Source: Candidatus Rifleibacteriota bacterium (GTDB lineage Bacteria; Muiribacteriota; Ozemobacteria; Ozemobacterales; Ozemobacteraceae). Taken from it: DNA of 64,000 bases. A model generated the notes under the pieces. The model had not been told where the DNA came from, ran no database searches, and was given only the letters and a program-made list of their open reading frames with translations. Both the position numbers and the translations under genes were made by a program. Location: the NCBI GenBank assembly GCA_018818125.1, contig JAHISQ010000114.1, positions 1 through 64,000 on the forward strand, in the 5' to 3' direction. Of the stretch, positions 35,512-44,735 are shown piece by piece. Positions within the stretch are counted from its first letter, which is position 1; each line of letters starts with the position of its first letter.

Positions 35512-36231
35512 ATGTTAAGTTTTTTTAAGACCCGGCCACTTCTGATAATTCTACTCTGCATTTTTTCAAGAACGACTGAGGTGCGCGCCGCAGCTTTTCA
35601 CGATCTGATCAGGAATGACGAACTAAAAATGGTTCGCAGAAGCATCGCACGCGACAAAATACTGGTAAACATGGCTGACGAGATCGGGCGCTCGCCGCTC
35701 CATATTGCGGTAATTAACGGGAACCTGCGCATGGTTAATGTTCTTATCAATGGGGGGGCCGAGGTAAACGCCGTCGACAGCCTCAAAAGGCTTACTCCTC
35801 TACATTATGCCGCCTTTTACAATTACCCGAAAATCATGCTGTTTCTTCTCAGTCGCCGGGCTGACCACGGTATGGCAGACAGCGACGGTAATCAACCACT
35901 GCATTTTGCCGCTGCTAATGGCTGTTCAAGCACGGTAGAAATACTGCTGCAGCACCGTGCAAACCCTGACGGGCTTAACAAAAACTGGCAGACACCATTA
36001 CATCTTGCGGCATTCGCAGGCACAAGGCGGGATTTGTTTCCTTGCGCCTCGGCAGACAAGAGTATTTATCTGGCTGTTACCCGACTCCTACTTAATGGGG
36101 GGGCAACTACCGGCATTAAAGATATCTGGCAAAACATTCCTGAGACGATTGCCTGGCAGCATGGTCGCCAAAAAGAATTCGCCCAGCGCTTCACTCAGAT
36201 GATCGCTTCTGTCAGAGCTCACAGCGAATAA
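35512..36231 (+). CDS. Exported ankyrin-repeat protein
   Basis: The 239-residue protein has an N-terminal signal peptide (about 1-27) followed by four to five ankyrin repeats; GRSPLHIAVINGNLRMVNVL, TPLHYAAFYNYPKIMLFLL, QPLHFAAANGCSSTVEILL and TPLHLAAFAG show the consensus xTPLHxAA. Exported ankyrin proteins commonly mediate protein-protein contacts in the periplasm. The gene contains two identical G7 runs (35752-35758 and 36097-36103), both in codons for Asn-Gly-Gly-Ala, which could be slippage sites. It is divergent from the secreted protein upstream and has no partner on its strand within 120 bp. Confidence 0.85.
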   Translation: MLSFFKTRPLLIILLCIFSRTTEVRAAAFHDLIRNDELKMVRRSIARDKILVNMADEIGRSPLHIAVINGNLRMVNVLINGGAEVNAVDSLKRLTPLHYAAFYNYPKIMLFLLSRRADHGMADSDGNQPLHFAAANGCSSTVEILLQHRANPDGLNKNWQTPLHLAAFAGTRRDLFPCASADKSIYLAVTRLLLNGGATTGIKDIWQNIPETIAWQHGRQKEFAQRFTQMIASVRAHSE

Positions 36232-36354
36232 TCGCAGGTAAATTCACCACCTGTTTTTTGATTGTACCCGGAAAAACTTTACTTGTAGCCATGTTTTTTA
36301 TTAAACTACAGCAGTTAAGTAGATCACAGTCAAGATCTGGCAGGTAAAAAAAAT

Positions 36355-38478
36355 ATGAATGAATTTACAGAGGGTAGCTCAGCAGAGGCCCAACCAGAAG
36401 GCACAGGCGCATCAGAGAGCAGGGCAGCGACTGATAAAATGACCGTCGAGAAGGTCGGTTTTTTTCAAAGCATCAAGGTGCGGGCATGGGCTGGCATCTT
36501 TGTTTTAACTCTGCTCCCATTGCTTGCACTGGGCGGTTACTCGTTTAACATTCTGGGCGAAATCGCGCGCGATATCCTGATAGAAGGTAATATACAGGCC
36601 TTTCAGCAGGTAAAATACGAAGTTGACCAGTATGTGAGCGGCTATGACGAGCTCACCGGATTTTTAGCCAGCGACGTTCGCCTGCAGCAGCCTCAAACAA
36701 CCGAAGCCCGCCAGGCCCTGCAGCAACTCGACCAGGCTTATGAATATGTTGAGCGCATAGTATTGTGCAGCGCCGACGGACAATTGATCTCTCACTCCAA
36801 GCCGGATTTGTCAGCAATTACCGAGCTCAGTGTGCCCGAGAAACTGCTTCTGGGAATGTCTGATAAAATCTTCTTTTCGCCCGAAGCCTTTCACGTTAAA
36901 GCCGCAATCTCAACGGCTCCTGATGCTCCAGTGATCATCGCCACAATATCGTTTTTAAAACTGCGCAAATCGCTTGAAGGCATCACGTTCGGCACCAATT
37001 TTCGCTATTTTCTGGTAACTCAGAATGGAGAAAACATTCTTGAGCAGCCCGATTTTCCCAAAAACCTCATTGCCGATCTCATGGAAAAGCAATGCGGAGC
37101 CTACGATCTGCTACCGTCCCAGAGCGGGTTATCTCCTCAACTCGTTATTTCGCTGCCGATCCTGCAGTATGGTCTGCGGATTTTTGTTTTTCAGAGTGCC
37201 GGTGAAGTCTACGCTGTGGCACGTTCCATTGGCAAAAAAACCTTTAATTTTACGCTACTGATGTGTTTGGTTGCTTTTATACTGGCAACTTACTTCAGTC
37301 ACCGCATGACCAGCCCGGTGATTGAAATTGCCAGAAAGGCAACAGAGCTTAGCGAAGGCAATCTTGAAGCCACGGTTGCGGTTACCAGTCGCGATGAAAT
37401 CGGATTTCTCGCCAGCAGCTTCAATAACATGAGTTACCGAATCCGTAAAAAGGTGTTCGAGTTGAGCGCCATGTATCATGTTACTCAGCTGATTAACACT
37501 TCAGCAACTTACCAGCAGGCTCTTGACGGCTGTCTGGAACATTTAATCAAAATTTTTCAGGCAAAACGCGGGTCGATTATGCTGCTTAGCGAAGATAAAA
37601 CCAGGCTACGGGTCGAAAGTTTCAAACAGGCTGACAAATCAGCGGCCGAAAATGATCGTGCCCCCAAAGCTCGCATTGAACTCAAAATTGGCGAAGGAAT
37701 AGCCGGCGAAGTCGCCGAAACCGGCCAGGCAATACTCTGCATGGACTGCAAATCAGATGAGCGCTTTAAAAACTATGACACTCAGAATGATCTTAAATCA
37801 CCAGATACGCTGATTTCGGCACCACTAATGGTGCATGGTAACACCATGGGCGTAATAAACCTTACCGATCGTTCGAACAGCAGGGCCTTTACTGGCGATG
37901 ATCTCGATCTGCTGCTTGCTATTACCAAGCAGATGGCCATGTCTATCGACAATGCCAGATTACATGATCTCTCAATCACTGACGGACTCACTGAACTTTA
38001 CATCAGAAGATTCTTTGAAATTCGACTTGAAGACGAGATTAAACGTGCACGCCGATTCAAATTCCCGCTTACACTGGTTATGTTCGATATAGACGAACTG
38101 TCTCAGGTAAATGAAAAACACGGCCGCAAAGCTGGCGACGTAGTGCTCTATGAAATTGCGCGCATTATCAAGGATTCAGTGCGAGCAACCGATATTCCGG
38201 CGCGCTTTGGCGAAGAGGAATTCGCCATAATTCTTGCACATACCACGGCCGAACAGTCATTGATTTTTGCCGAAAGACTGCGCGAACGCATTGCCGCACA
38301 GAAGATTACAACCCTGTCAGCAGAGGTGCAGGTGACTATCAGTGTTGGTATTGGCGAATACGAACCCAGTATCGAAAGACAATACCAGCTGGTTGAACAC
38401 ACGACAAAGGCTATAGCACAAAGCAAGCAGGGCGGCAAAAATCGCACCACCACGTGGAAAAAGGAACAGAAATCATGA
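36355..38478 (+). CDS. Membrane sensor with HAMP, GAF and GGDEF domains
   Basis: A probable c-di-GMP-forming sensor of 707 residues. It has a cytoplasmic N-terminal tail of about 45 residues, TM about 45-66, a periplasmic dCache-like sensor region (about 67-300), TM about 300-320, HAMP (about 318-372), GAF (about 385-535) and GGDEF (about 540-700). The GGDEF domain has the metal-binding FDID and the N-x4-G/GD sequence of the substrate site. Its signature is GEEEF (Gly619-Glu620-Glu621-Glu622-Phe623) rather than GG(D/E)EF. No RxxD inhibitory site is seen. The stop overlaps the ATG of a TAXI binding protein (ATGA), suggesting that protein delivers its ligand signal to the periplasmic domain. 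Confidence 0.9.
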   Translation: MNEFTEGSSAEAQPEGTGASESRAATDKMTVEKVGFFQSIKVRAWAGIFVLTLLPLLALGGYSFNILGEIARDILIEGNIQAFQQVKYEVDQYVSGYDELTGFLASDVRLQQPQTTEARQALQQLDQAYEYVERIVLCSADGQLISHSKPDLSAITELSVPEKLLLGMSDKIFFSPEAFHVKAAISTAPDAPVIIATISFLKLRKSLEGITFGTNFRYFLVTQNGENILEQPDFPKNLIADLMEKQCGAYDLLPSQSGLSPQLVISLPILQYGLRIFVFQSAGEVYAVARSIGKKTFNFTLLMCLVAFILATYFSHRMTSPVIEIARKATELSEGNLEATVAVTSRDEIGFLASSFNNMSYRIRKKVFELSAMYHVTQLINTSATYQQALDGCLEHLIKIFQAKRGSIMLLSEDKTRLRVESFKQADKSAAENDRAPKARIELKIGEGIAGEVAETGQAILCMDCKSDERFKNYDTQNDLKSPDTLISAPLMVHGNTMGVINLTDRSNSRAFTGDDLDLLLAITKQMAMSIDNARLHDLSITDGLTELYIRRFFEIRLEDEIKRARRFKFPLTLVMFDIDELSQVNEKHGRKAGDVVLYEIARIIKDSVRATDIPARFGEEEFAIILAHTTAEQSLIFAERLRERIAAQKITTLSAEVQVTISVGIGEYEPSIERQYQLVEHTTKAIAQSKQGGKNRTTTWKKEQKS

Positions 38479-39458
38479 AGAATTCAGCCTTTCGCACTTT
38501 TCTGGCGACATTGCTCTGCTGCGTGGTGAGCAGTCTTGTGCTGGCCGCCGATTACCAGCTGAAATTGATCAAAAAATTCTATTCTATCGGTACAGCCAGC
38601 ATTAATGGCACCTACTACCCCACCGGCAATTCTATCGCAAGAATTCTCAGTAGTAACACCAAAGGACTGGTTGCTATCGCAGAGCCAACCGCCGGGTCAC
38701 TTGCCAACATAGAATATCTCAGACGTGGACAGATTGATCTGGCATTGTCGCAAAGCGATGTTGCATGGCAGGCATACGAAGGCAATTCTGACACAAAATT
38801 CAGAGAATTGCGCGTAATCACCTCGCTTTATTCGGAAGTAATTCAACTGATAGTGCATGATTCTTCGGAAATCAAAGACTTGTCTGACCTTAAAGGAAAA
38901 CGCATCGCGGTCGGCGAGAAAGATAGTGGCAGCGCGGCGAGTATCATGCTTGTGCTTAAAGCTGCTGGCCTTAGTGAAACCGACTACACAATAGTTTATG
39001 AACGCTTTACCAGAGCGACAGAATCATTGCTTGACGGTTATGTCGATGCGGTTTATTACGCTGGCGCAGTTCCCGCCGACGGCATTTCGCGGTTGGCAGC
39101 CAAAACTCCAATACGCCTTGTCGGGATTCCAACCGATGTTCGAGCAAAGCTTCTTGCCGAACGCCCCTATTTTACGAGTGAAAGCATCTTTACGAACTCA
39201 TACAAAAATCAGAAGAACGACATCAACACCATAGGCTTTCGTGCCCTGTTTGTCACGACCGAGAGACTGTCAGCCAATGAAGTGTTTAACATGCTGCAGG
39301 CAATTTACGACAACCCAAACGCCGGGGCTTCAGAAGGCATACCAGATCTCAAATTGCATCTCAGTGAAGCTCTTAAAGGCGTGAAACTGGAAATGCTGCA
39401 CGAAGGTGCCCGCCGCTTCTTTGCCATGCATGGCCTGATCAGTCCAACGATCAAATAG
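38475..39458 (+). CDS. TAXI-family periplasmic solute-binding protein
   Basis: The 327-residue protein has a signal peptide (about 1-25, TFLATLLCCVVSSLVLA) and the TAXI family hallmarks: SIGTASINGTYYPTGNSIAR just after the signal, GSLANIEYLRRGQIDLALSQSDVAW, and LKGKRIAVGEKDSGSAASIMLVL. TAXI proteins normally feed a TRAP transporter, often with dicarboxylates or glutamate. No TRAP permease (DctQ/DctM) gene is nearby. ATG 38475 is chosen because it forms an ATGA overlap with the GGDEF gene and has AAGGA upstream; a longer in-frame version from 38454 is unlikely. A role as the sensor's ligand-binding partner is inferred. Confidence 0.9.
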   Translation: MKNSAFRTFLATLLCCVVSSLVLAADYQLKLIKKFYSIGTASINGTYYPTGNSIARILSSNTKGLVAIAEPTAGSLANIEYLRRGQIDLALSQSDVAWQAYEGNSDTKFRELRVITSLYSEVIQLIVHDSSEIKDLSDLKGKRIAVGEKDSGSAASIMLVLKAAGLSETDYTIVYERFTRATESLLDGYVDAVYYAGAVPADGISRLAAKTPIRLVGIPTDVRAKLLAERPYFTSESIFTNSYKNQKNDINTIGFRALFVTTERLSANEVFNMLQAIYDNPNAGASEGIPDLKLHLSEALKGVKLEMLHEGARRFFAMHGLISPTIK

Positions 39459-39633
39459 CGCGCCCAAACCGTAAAATAGCGATCTGAAGGAAAAATTCGC
39501 GGCATGATTTACAATCCGCTAAACTCATACAAAAATTATTGTGACAATTGTTGATTTTTCAAGATTGAACCTTTATTCTTAGTAAAACTGTTTTGCAGTT
39601 GATTCTTATGTCACCGGTTAAGGATCCCTAAAA

Positions 39634-40221
39634 ATGAAAAAACATTTTAAACCAATTTTTAATATCATGCTAGGCTTTGGCATGTTGATAACACCTGTCT
39701 TTGCACAGATTTCCGGCAATGCCGACGAAATTGCAGCCCCTATTTTGAAAAACATTACAGAATTGACCAAATTTACGAATGGATCAGATGAGGGTGTTAA
39801 AAGAATAGTAGACGGCATGAAATCGAATATTGACCAGATTATGGGCAAATCCCTCCCTGCCAACGATGATAGGGTAAAAGTTGTTCTTGAGTCTGTTAAT
39901 AGCCAAACACAAGAGCTTTTGTCAAGGCCGCTCGGTGAAAATGGCGAAATAATGTCAGGCTTGCTCGAAAATATCGACTCTCTGGTAAATGGCATTCTGC
40001 AGCAGACGAATGCGCTCGCCAATGACGTTGTTAAACAGAGTTTGAAAACTGCCAGCGATGCAACCACAAAGGGTCTGGAACTTGGTCGTAAACTAACCGA
40101 AAAAGCTCTTCAAGATGCAAATCAAACTGTAAATCAAGCGCTTGAAGAAAGCTTGAATTACGGTTCAGGTCTAGACAGCGATGTTGTTAATGATGCCATG
40201 AAAAATCTGGATTCAGAATAA
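39634..40221 (+). CDS. Secreted alpha-helical protein of unknown function
   Basis: The 195-residue protein has a signal peptide (about 1-24, ending TPVFAQ). The remainder is predicted to be helical and Asn/Gln/Leu-rich, with amphipathic repeats such as NIDSLVNGILQQTNALANDVV, which suggests a coiled coil or helical bundle. There is no Cys after the signal, so it is not a lipoprotein. No family is recognised. The ATG follows AAGGAT at a good distance. It stands alone; the upstream gap holds a short AACTG/CAGTT hairpin near 39590. Confidence 0.68.
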   Translation: MKKHFKPIFNIMLGFGMLITPVFAQISGNADEIAAPILKNITELTKFTNGSDEGVKRIVDGMKSNIDQIMGKSLPANDDRVKVVLESVNSQTQELLSRPLGENGEIMSGLLENIDSLVNGILQQTNALANDVVKQSLKTASDATTKGLELGRKLTEKALQDANQTVNQALEESLNYGSGLDSDVVNDAMKNLDSE

Positions 40222-40459
40222 GTTTGGTCACTTAAGGCCTTAACTGGCGGATTAATGGTGCGAATGATAGATAAAGTATGAAGACCATTGGCACTGTTGA
40301 ATTTTAATCGGCGAGAAAAACAGCCAATCACACTTAATTGCCTGGTTATAAATAGCTTTGTATGACACTGCTACTTTTGATTCCACACAGTCTTCGCATG
40401 GTTACATTTAACTCTGCAGCTTACAATTAATAGCACGCTATCTTCGGCCCAACTGAAAT

Positions 40460-40488
40460 TTGGCATTTTTTGGAATTATCAGTATAAT
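40460..40488 (+). promoter_or_regulatory. Sigma-70 promoter of the phospholipase D-like gene
   Basis: TTGGCA (40460-40465), a 17-bp spacer and a perfect TATAAT (40483-40488). The start is expected near 40495, about 24 nt before ATG 40519. The rest of the 297-bp gap 40222-40518 shows nothing else I can support. Confidence 0.75.
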
Positions 40489-40518
40489 TGTAAGAAATCT
40501 TATCCTGGCGGTGTACGC

Positions 40519-42588
40519 ATGAGTCTTAATCGCACCAGATTTATAGCGATGGCAATAGTGTTTTTTGTTCTGTCGTTTGGTTGTCTGAACCTTTCAGCCG
40601 AAGATTCCAAAGCAGCTTTTGACCGTTATCAGTCGCTTTACAAATCATATCGTGAAGCTGTGATGAATCAGACTGACCGGCAGACACTCGAAACAATGGC
40701 TGCCGAACTGCAAGCTGCCAGTAAAAACTACTATAGCTCGATCGGCGTTAAGGTAACCTTTGACGCTGAAAATCCGACGAAACCGATAGTCACGCAACAA
40801 GCCAGCCAGGACAATCAGACAGCTCCCTCCACCGCTTCTGCCGGCCAGAAATCTGAACTGCAGAAACAATATGACCAGATACTTGTAGCACTCGGTAGTC
40901 CCGACCGGGCCAGTCGATACGCTGCAATTCAAAAGCAGCTCGAAGACTTTCTAAAAACCTGCACTGATGCAGAGTTGCAGAAAGAAGCTGTATTTCAGCT
41001 GGCTGAAGTGGTCTATGAACGCACCGCCAGTCTTTCCGAGAGCCAGAATATACTGCTCAGCTACGCCAAGAGCACCAACAACGCTGAGTTTCGCCGTCAG
41101 GCGATGGCCAGAATCAGGGTTCTGCACCGTAAAGCGATTGTCTCGCAAAAACGCGAAGAATTTAAACAGGTTCAACAAGCCACAATTGCCAAATGGAGTA
41201 AATACAGTAAAACTTCCTGGCTGGCACTCCCGGTAAAGATCTGGGGTCTGGGCAACTATGCCGCTAACAACTTACAGCGCCGCATAAAAGGGCGCGCACT
41301 CGACAAGGCTATCGAAGAATATGATCTTGCCGTTCTCGACACTTACCCGGCCGGTTCTGCTGATGCACTGAGCCGCTCGCGCCTTGTTCCTCTCAACACC
41401 GCAAAAATCATGGTGAATGGCAGAACCAGCTTCCATTACCGTTTTGAACGTGCCAAACAGGCAACTTCAAGTATTTACTATCAGACCCTGCTTTATCAGG
41501 ACGACGAAACCGGCAACCGCCTCGCTGATATACTCATCGAAAAAGCTCAAAACGGCGTAGATGTTAAGCTGATTCTCGATGATTTTTTCTCCTTCAACAA
41601 GAAGAAAGGCGTGATTCAGCGTCTACGCAACGGTGGCGTAAAAGTTCTAATAAACAATCCGGTTCTCAAAAATCTGCTTAAAGCGAACTTCAGATCACAC
41701 CAGAAGCTTTTTATTGTCGACGAAACAGTGGCAATTGTCGGCGGTATGAATACCGGTGACGAATATGCAAAGGGTGAAATAACTGAATACGGATGGCGCG
41801 ACACCGATGTAGAACTGCAAGGTCCGATAGTAAGAGAGATTATTAATCTTTTCGAACGCAACTGGGAAGACCTGACTCTGAACAAATGGAACGAAACCGG
41901 CGAGATCAGTAAATACAAAAAAGCCAAAGATATTTTCACCGAATTTGCGCCGCTCAAAACTGTCGATAAACTCATTCGCGGACCCATACCGGTTTATTTT
42001 GAACAACCACCGATATTCAACGATGTCAATGCAAGGTTTGTCACTACCTTTCCAATAGATGAACAAGACGACAACGTGCTTGACCTGTTGGAGGTATACC
42101 TTAATCGAGCTAAAACAGAAGTTATTCTGGAAACCGGTTATTTCATTCCGACAGAACGACTGGTCACAGCAATGGCTGAAGCATGCGCACGCGGCGTTTC
42201 GGTCAAGATCATCACCAACTCACTAGATTCAAACAATCACCCCAACGGTGGATTGGCCGGCAGGGCGACCTATGAGCCTGTAATCAGAAGCGGCGTCAGA
42301 ATATTTGAATGGCAGGGCGCTCAGACTTTGCATTCAAAAGTCAGCCTCTTCGACAATTTTGCAGTTACTATCGGAGCCTACAATATTAACTCACGCAGCC
42401 ACAGCTCCGACTCAGAAGACGTGATCGCACTTGAAGACCACCGGGTTGCCCAGGCCTTCAAATATGTTCTCAACAAAGATCTGAGCCGCTGCAAAGAAAT
42501 TACCCTGAACGACGTAATGAGCTGGAACAAGGACCTCATGGCCAAAGCTAAAATGAAGTTTTTCAGCCTGTTCAAGGCCATGTTCTAA
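40519..42588 (+). CDS. Exported phospholipase D / cardiolipin synthase-like protein
   Basis: The 689-residue protein has a signal peptide (about 1-26), a helical N-terminal extension of about 250 residues (TPR-like in appearance), then two HKD catalytic motifs: HQKLFIVD with downstream GGMN, and HSKVSLFD with GAYNINSRS. The pair forms one active site in PLD-superfamily phosphatidyltransferases and phospholipases. The usual membrane-spanning N-terminus of cardiolipin synthases is missing, and the signal suggests periplasmic action. It has its own promoter and a strong terminator. Whether it makes cardiolipin or degrades phospholipid cannot be decided from sequence. Confidence 0.85.
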   Translation: MSLNRTRFIAMAIVFFVLSFGCLNLSAEDSKAAFDRYQSLYKSYREAVMNQTDRQTLETMAAELQAASKNYYSSIGVKVTFDAENPTKPIVTQQASQDNQTAPSTASAGQKSELQKQYDQILVALGSPDRASRYAAIQKQLEDFLKTCTDAELQKEAVFQLAEVVYERTASLSESQNILLSYAKSTNNAEFRRQAMARIRVLHRKAIVSQKREEFKQVQQATIAKWSKYSKTSWLALPVKIWGLGNYAANNLQRRIKGRALDKAIEEYDLAVLDTYPAGSADALSRSRLVPLNTAKIMVNGRTSFHYRFERAKQATSSIYYQTLLYQDDETGNRLADILIEKAQNGVDVKLILDDFFSFNKKKGVIQRLRNGGVKVLINNPVLKNLLKANFRSHQKLFIVDETVAIVGGMNTGDEYAKGEITEYGWRDTDVELQGPIVREIINLFERNWEDLTLNKWNETGEISKYKKAKDIFTEFAPLKTVDKLIRGPIPVYFEQPPIFNDVNARFVTTFPIDEQDDNVLDLLEVYLNRAKTEVILETGYFIPTERLVTAMAEACARGVSVKIITNSLDSNNHPNGGLAGRATYEPVIRSGVRIFEWQGAQTLHSKVSLFDNFAVTIGAYNINSRSHSSDSEDVIALEDHRVAQAFKYVLNKDLSRCKEITLNDVMSWNKDLMAKAKMKFFSLFKAMF

Positions 42589-42606
42589 AATACAGAGCTA
42601 ACTATG

Positions 42607-42650
42607 CCGCGCTGTTCAGAAAAATATCTGCACAGCGCGGTTTTATTTTA
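42607..42650 (+). terminator. Rho-independent terminator of the PLD-like gene
   Basis: CCGCGCTGT (42607-42615) pairs perfectly with ACAGCGCGG (42632-42640), and CAGA/TCTG extends the stem inside the loop after one mismatch. TTTTATTTTA follows. It separates the PLD-like gene from the convergent beta-barrel gene. Confidence 0.92.
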
Positions 42651-44036
42651 GAAGAAGCGACGGTAGATAAGCCCGATACCAGAGGCGAATGCTGCAAATT
42701 CGCTGCGCAACTGAACAGCAGGAATTTGTGCAGTCGGGGTTTTGCCGCTGTTAAGCCATGCAAAAACAGAGATATCTGATTCATCTGATGTATTCATCTG
42801 CCATACTGGCTGCCAGAGAGTTGAATTGTCGACCAGACTGATTATTGCATTAATGTTTATGTTCGACAAAGGCCCAAGCTCACGATTAGAATTGAGAATC
42901 AGGTAATCAGAGGCCGCAAGAGAGGCCCACCCCTGCACAAATGGGCGGCTGCCGTAGGCGAGCAAAATATCATCTGGTTTTCTGGCACCAAAATCCTGGT
43001 GCATACAGGCAATTCCACTGCGCCAGCGTGGGCCGACACTTTTCTCGAAGCCAATGATCCATGAGCCTGCCAGATGGTCAGAAAAACCACCCAGATGAGG
43101 ATCTTTATCGTTATTACGCTGAAACAGCGCCGCTTCACCCCAGCAGTTAACCTGGCGCTTTTCGCCTTCCCAGCCAACACCGATGAAGTTGCGCTGCCAG
43201 AAGCGACCTGCCAAAGCCTCAATATCGAAACCCGAAAAGGTGTTGCGATAACGACCGATTACGGCAGAGTCAGCTGAGTTGCGAGCGGCCGCCACGATCA
43301 ACTCCATCTCACCGGTTTGCCCGGCAATTTTTCTGATACGTAGCGCATCGACACCGGGCTTATACGAACTATCAAGATATCCCGGGTTAAACGGCGCCAG
43401 GACATCGAGAAGCGAAACAAAATGGCTGGTGCCAAAGCTGACTGGCTGACGGCCAATTTGAAAATCCAGGTTGTTGGCCGTAAAAGCGAATTCAAAGCGC
43501 TCCAATTCAGATGTTGCCCGCCATTTGCTGTTGTAAGAATGCCAGGCATCGGTCTTGAATGCCTTAAACCCAGACCGGCGGCCGGCAACAAGCCAGCCTC
43601 CTGATGGATTACTGTTCTGCTCAAGCGAACTATAAAAAGAAGACAGCTCAAATTCAATTTTCAGACGAAAATTGTCATTACGCTGCTGGTGAATTATTCG
43701 GGTCAGAGACTGAAAATTACAGGCGTTATCTGGCGCCAGACCGCTTTGTTGCCAGGCAGTCGGATAATCTGAAAAACTGACAATCTGGCGGGTAGCAAAA
43801 CTGAGATTATCATCAGCCAAAGAGCACGCCGGAACTGACAACTGCAGCAGCAACAAAAGACCGACTCCTAGCCATAACAACAACGAAACCTCAGGATAGA
43901 CTGAGTTATACACACCGCGCCTGAAACTCGGCAAAAAACCTGCATACTGGCTCTCTGAACCAAATACTGACTCACGGAATCTCGCCGAGCTCACACGACC
44001 ACCTTGCATTGGCGAGCACTTCGGACTGCTTAACAT
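42648..44036 (-). CDS. Outer-membrane beta-barrel protein of the Lol-like operon
   Basis: Up to 462 residues. A hydrophobic signal segment lies at about 50-73 (LLLWLGVGLLLLLQLSVPACSLA), followed by about 390 residues of alternating beta-strand sequence rich in Trp, Tyr and Phe, with the C-terminus ending RRFF, the aromatic end typical of BAM-assembled porins. The first 45 residues are odd for a signal peptide, so the true start may be downstream. It is the last gene of the operon LolA-like - FtsX - FtsX - ATPase, 4 bp after the ATPase stop. An outer-membrane acceptor or exit channel for that pathway is likely by context. Confidence 0.75.
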   Translation of the reverse strand: MLSSPKCSPMQGGRVSSARFRESVFGSESQYAGFLPSFRRGVYNSVYPEVSLLLWLGVGLLLLLQLSVPACSLADDNLSFATRQIVSFSDYPTAWQQSGLAPDNACNFQSLTRIIHQQRNDNFRLKIEFELSSFYSSLEQNSNPSGGWLVAGRRSGFKAFKTDAWHSYNSKWRATSELERFEFAFTANNLDFQIGRQPVSFGTSHFVSLLDVLAPFNPGYLDSSYKPGVDALRIRKIAGQTGEMELIVAAARNSADSAVIGRYRNTFSGFDIEALAGRFWQRNFIGVGWEGEKRQVNCWGEAALFQRNNDKDPHLGGFSDHLAGSWIIGFEKSVGPRWRSGIACMHQDFGARKPDDILLAYGSRPFVQGWASLAASDYLILNSNRELGPLSNININAIISLVDNSTLWQPVWQMNTSDESDISVFAWLNSGKTPTAQIPAVQLRSEFAAFASGIGLIYRRFF

Positions 44037-44039
44037 TAT

Positions 44040-44726
44040 TCAGTTTTTCCTGATATCGTCGCAGATTTTGCCGTCACGCAGCGATATTATACGCTGCGCA
44101 ATATCTATAACTCTCTGGTCATGCGAGCTGAAAAGAAAGGTGACTTTCTGTTCAAGATTCAACCGGTGCATCATATTTAACAGGTTCACTGCGCTTTCTG
44201 AATCGAGGTTGGCCGTTGGCTCATCGGCCAGAATGATCGACGGGCGTCCGACAATGGCGCGGGCTACGGCCACTCGCTGCTGTTGCCCACCACTGAGTTC
44301 ACTCGGGCGGCGATGTTCGAGTCCATCGAGTCCAAGCTCCTGCAGTAGCGGCATAATCCTGTCAGCATGCTGTGAATCTGGTATACCCTGAATCTGCAGA
44401 ATAAACTGAACGTTTTCGTAGGCGGTTAACACAGGTATCAGGTTGTAAGCCTGAAAAATGAAACCGATCTTGAAAAGACGCGCACGGGTCAGTTCATCGT
44501 CGGTCTTTTCGTTAAGCAGTTCTCCGGAGAGATGCACAGTTCCTGCTGTGGGCCGGTCAAGTCCACCAATCAGGTTGAGAAGAGTAGATTTTCCACTACC
44601 AGAAGGCCCGGCTAAAACGGCAAATTCCCCGGACTCAATAGTCAGATCGACGCTATCAACCGCTTTTACTTCGGCTGCGCCGTTTTGATAGATCCTTGAC
44701 AGTTCTTTGGTCAGAACAGTATCCAT
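44040..44726 (-). CDS. ABC transporter ATPase, LolD/MacB type
   Basis: The 228-residue ATPase has Walker A GPSGSGKST (about 39-47), the Q-loop in FIFQAYNLIPVLTAYENV, signature LSGGQQQRVAVARA, Walker B IILADEPTANLD and an H-loop in FSSHDQ. This is the arrangement of LolD/MacB (type VII) ABC systems, which drive extraction or export from the inner-membrane outer leaflet by mechanotransmission. The paired FtsX-type permeases are encoded directly upstream (9 bp). GGAGACC precedes ATG 44726. Confidence 0.93.
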   Translation of the reverse strand: MDTVLTKELSRIYQNGAAEVKAVDSVDLTIESGEFAVLAGPSGSGKSTLLNLIGGLDRPTAGTVHLSGELLNEKTDDELTRARLFKIGFIFQAYNLIPVLTAYENVQFILQIQGIPDSQHADRIMPLLQELGLDGLEHRRPSELSGGQQQRVAVARAIVGRPSIILADEPTANLDSESAVNLLNMMHRLNLEQKVTFLFSSHDQRVIDIAQRIISLRDGKICDDIRKN

Positions 44727-44735
44727 GAGGTCTCC

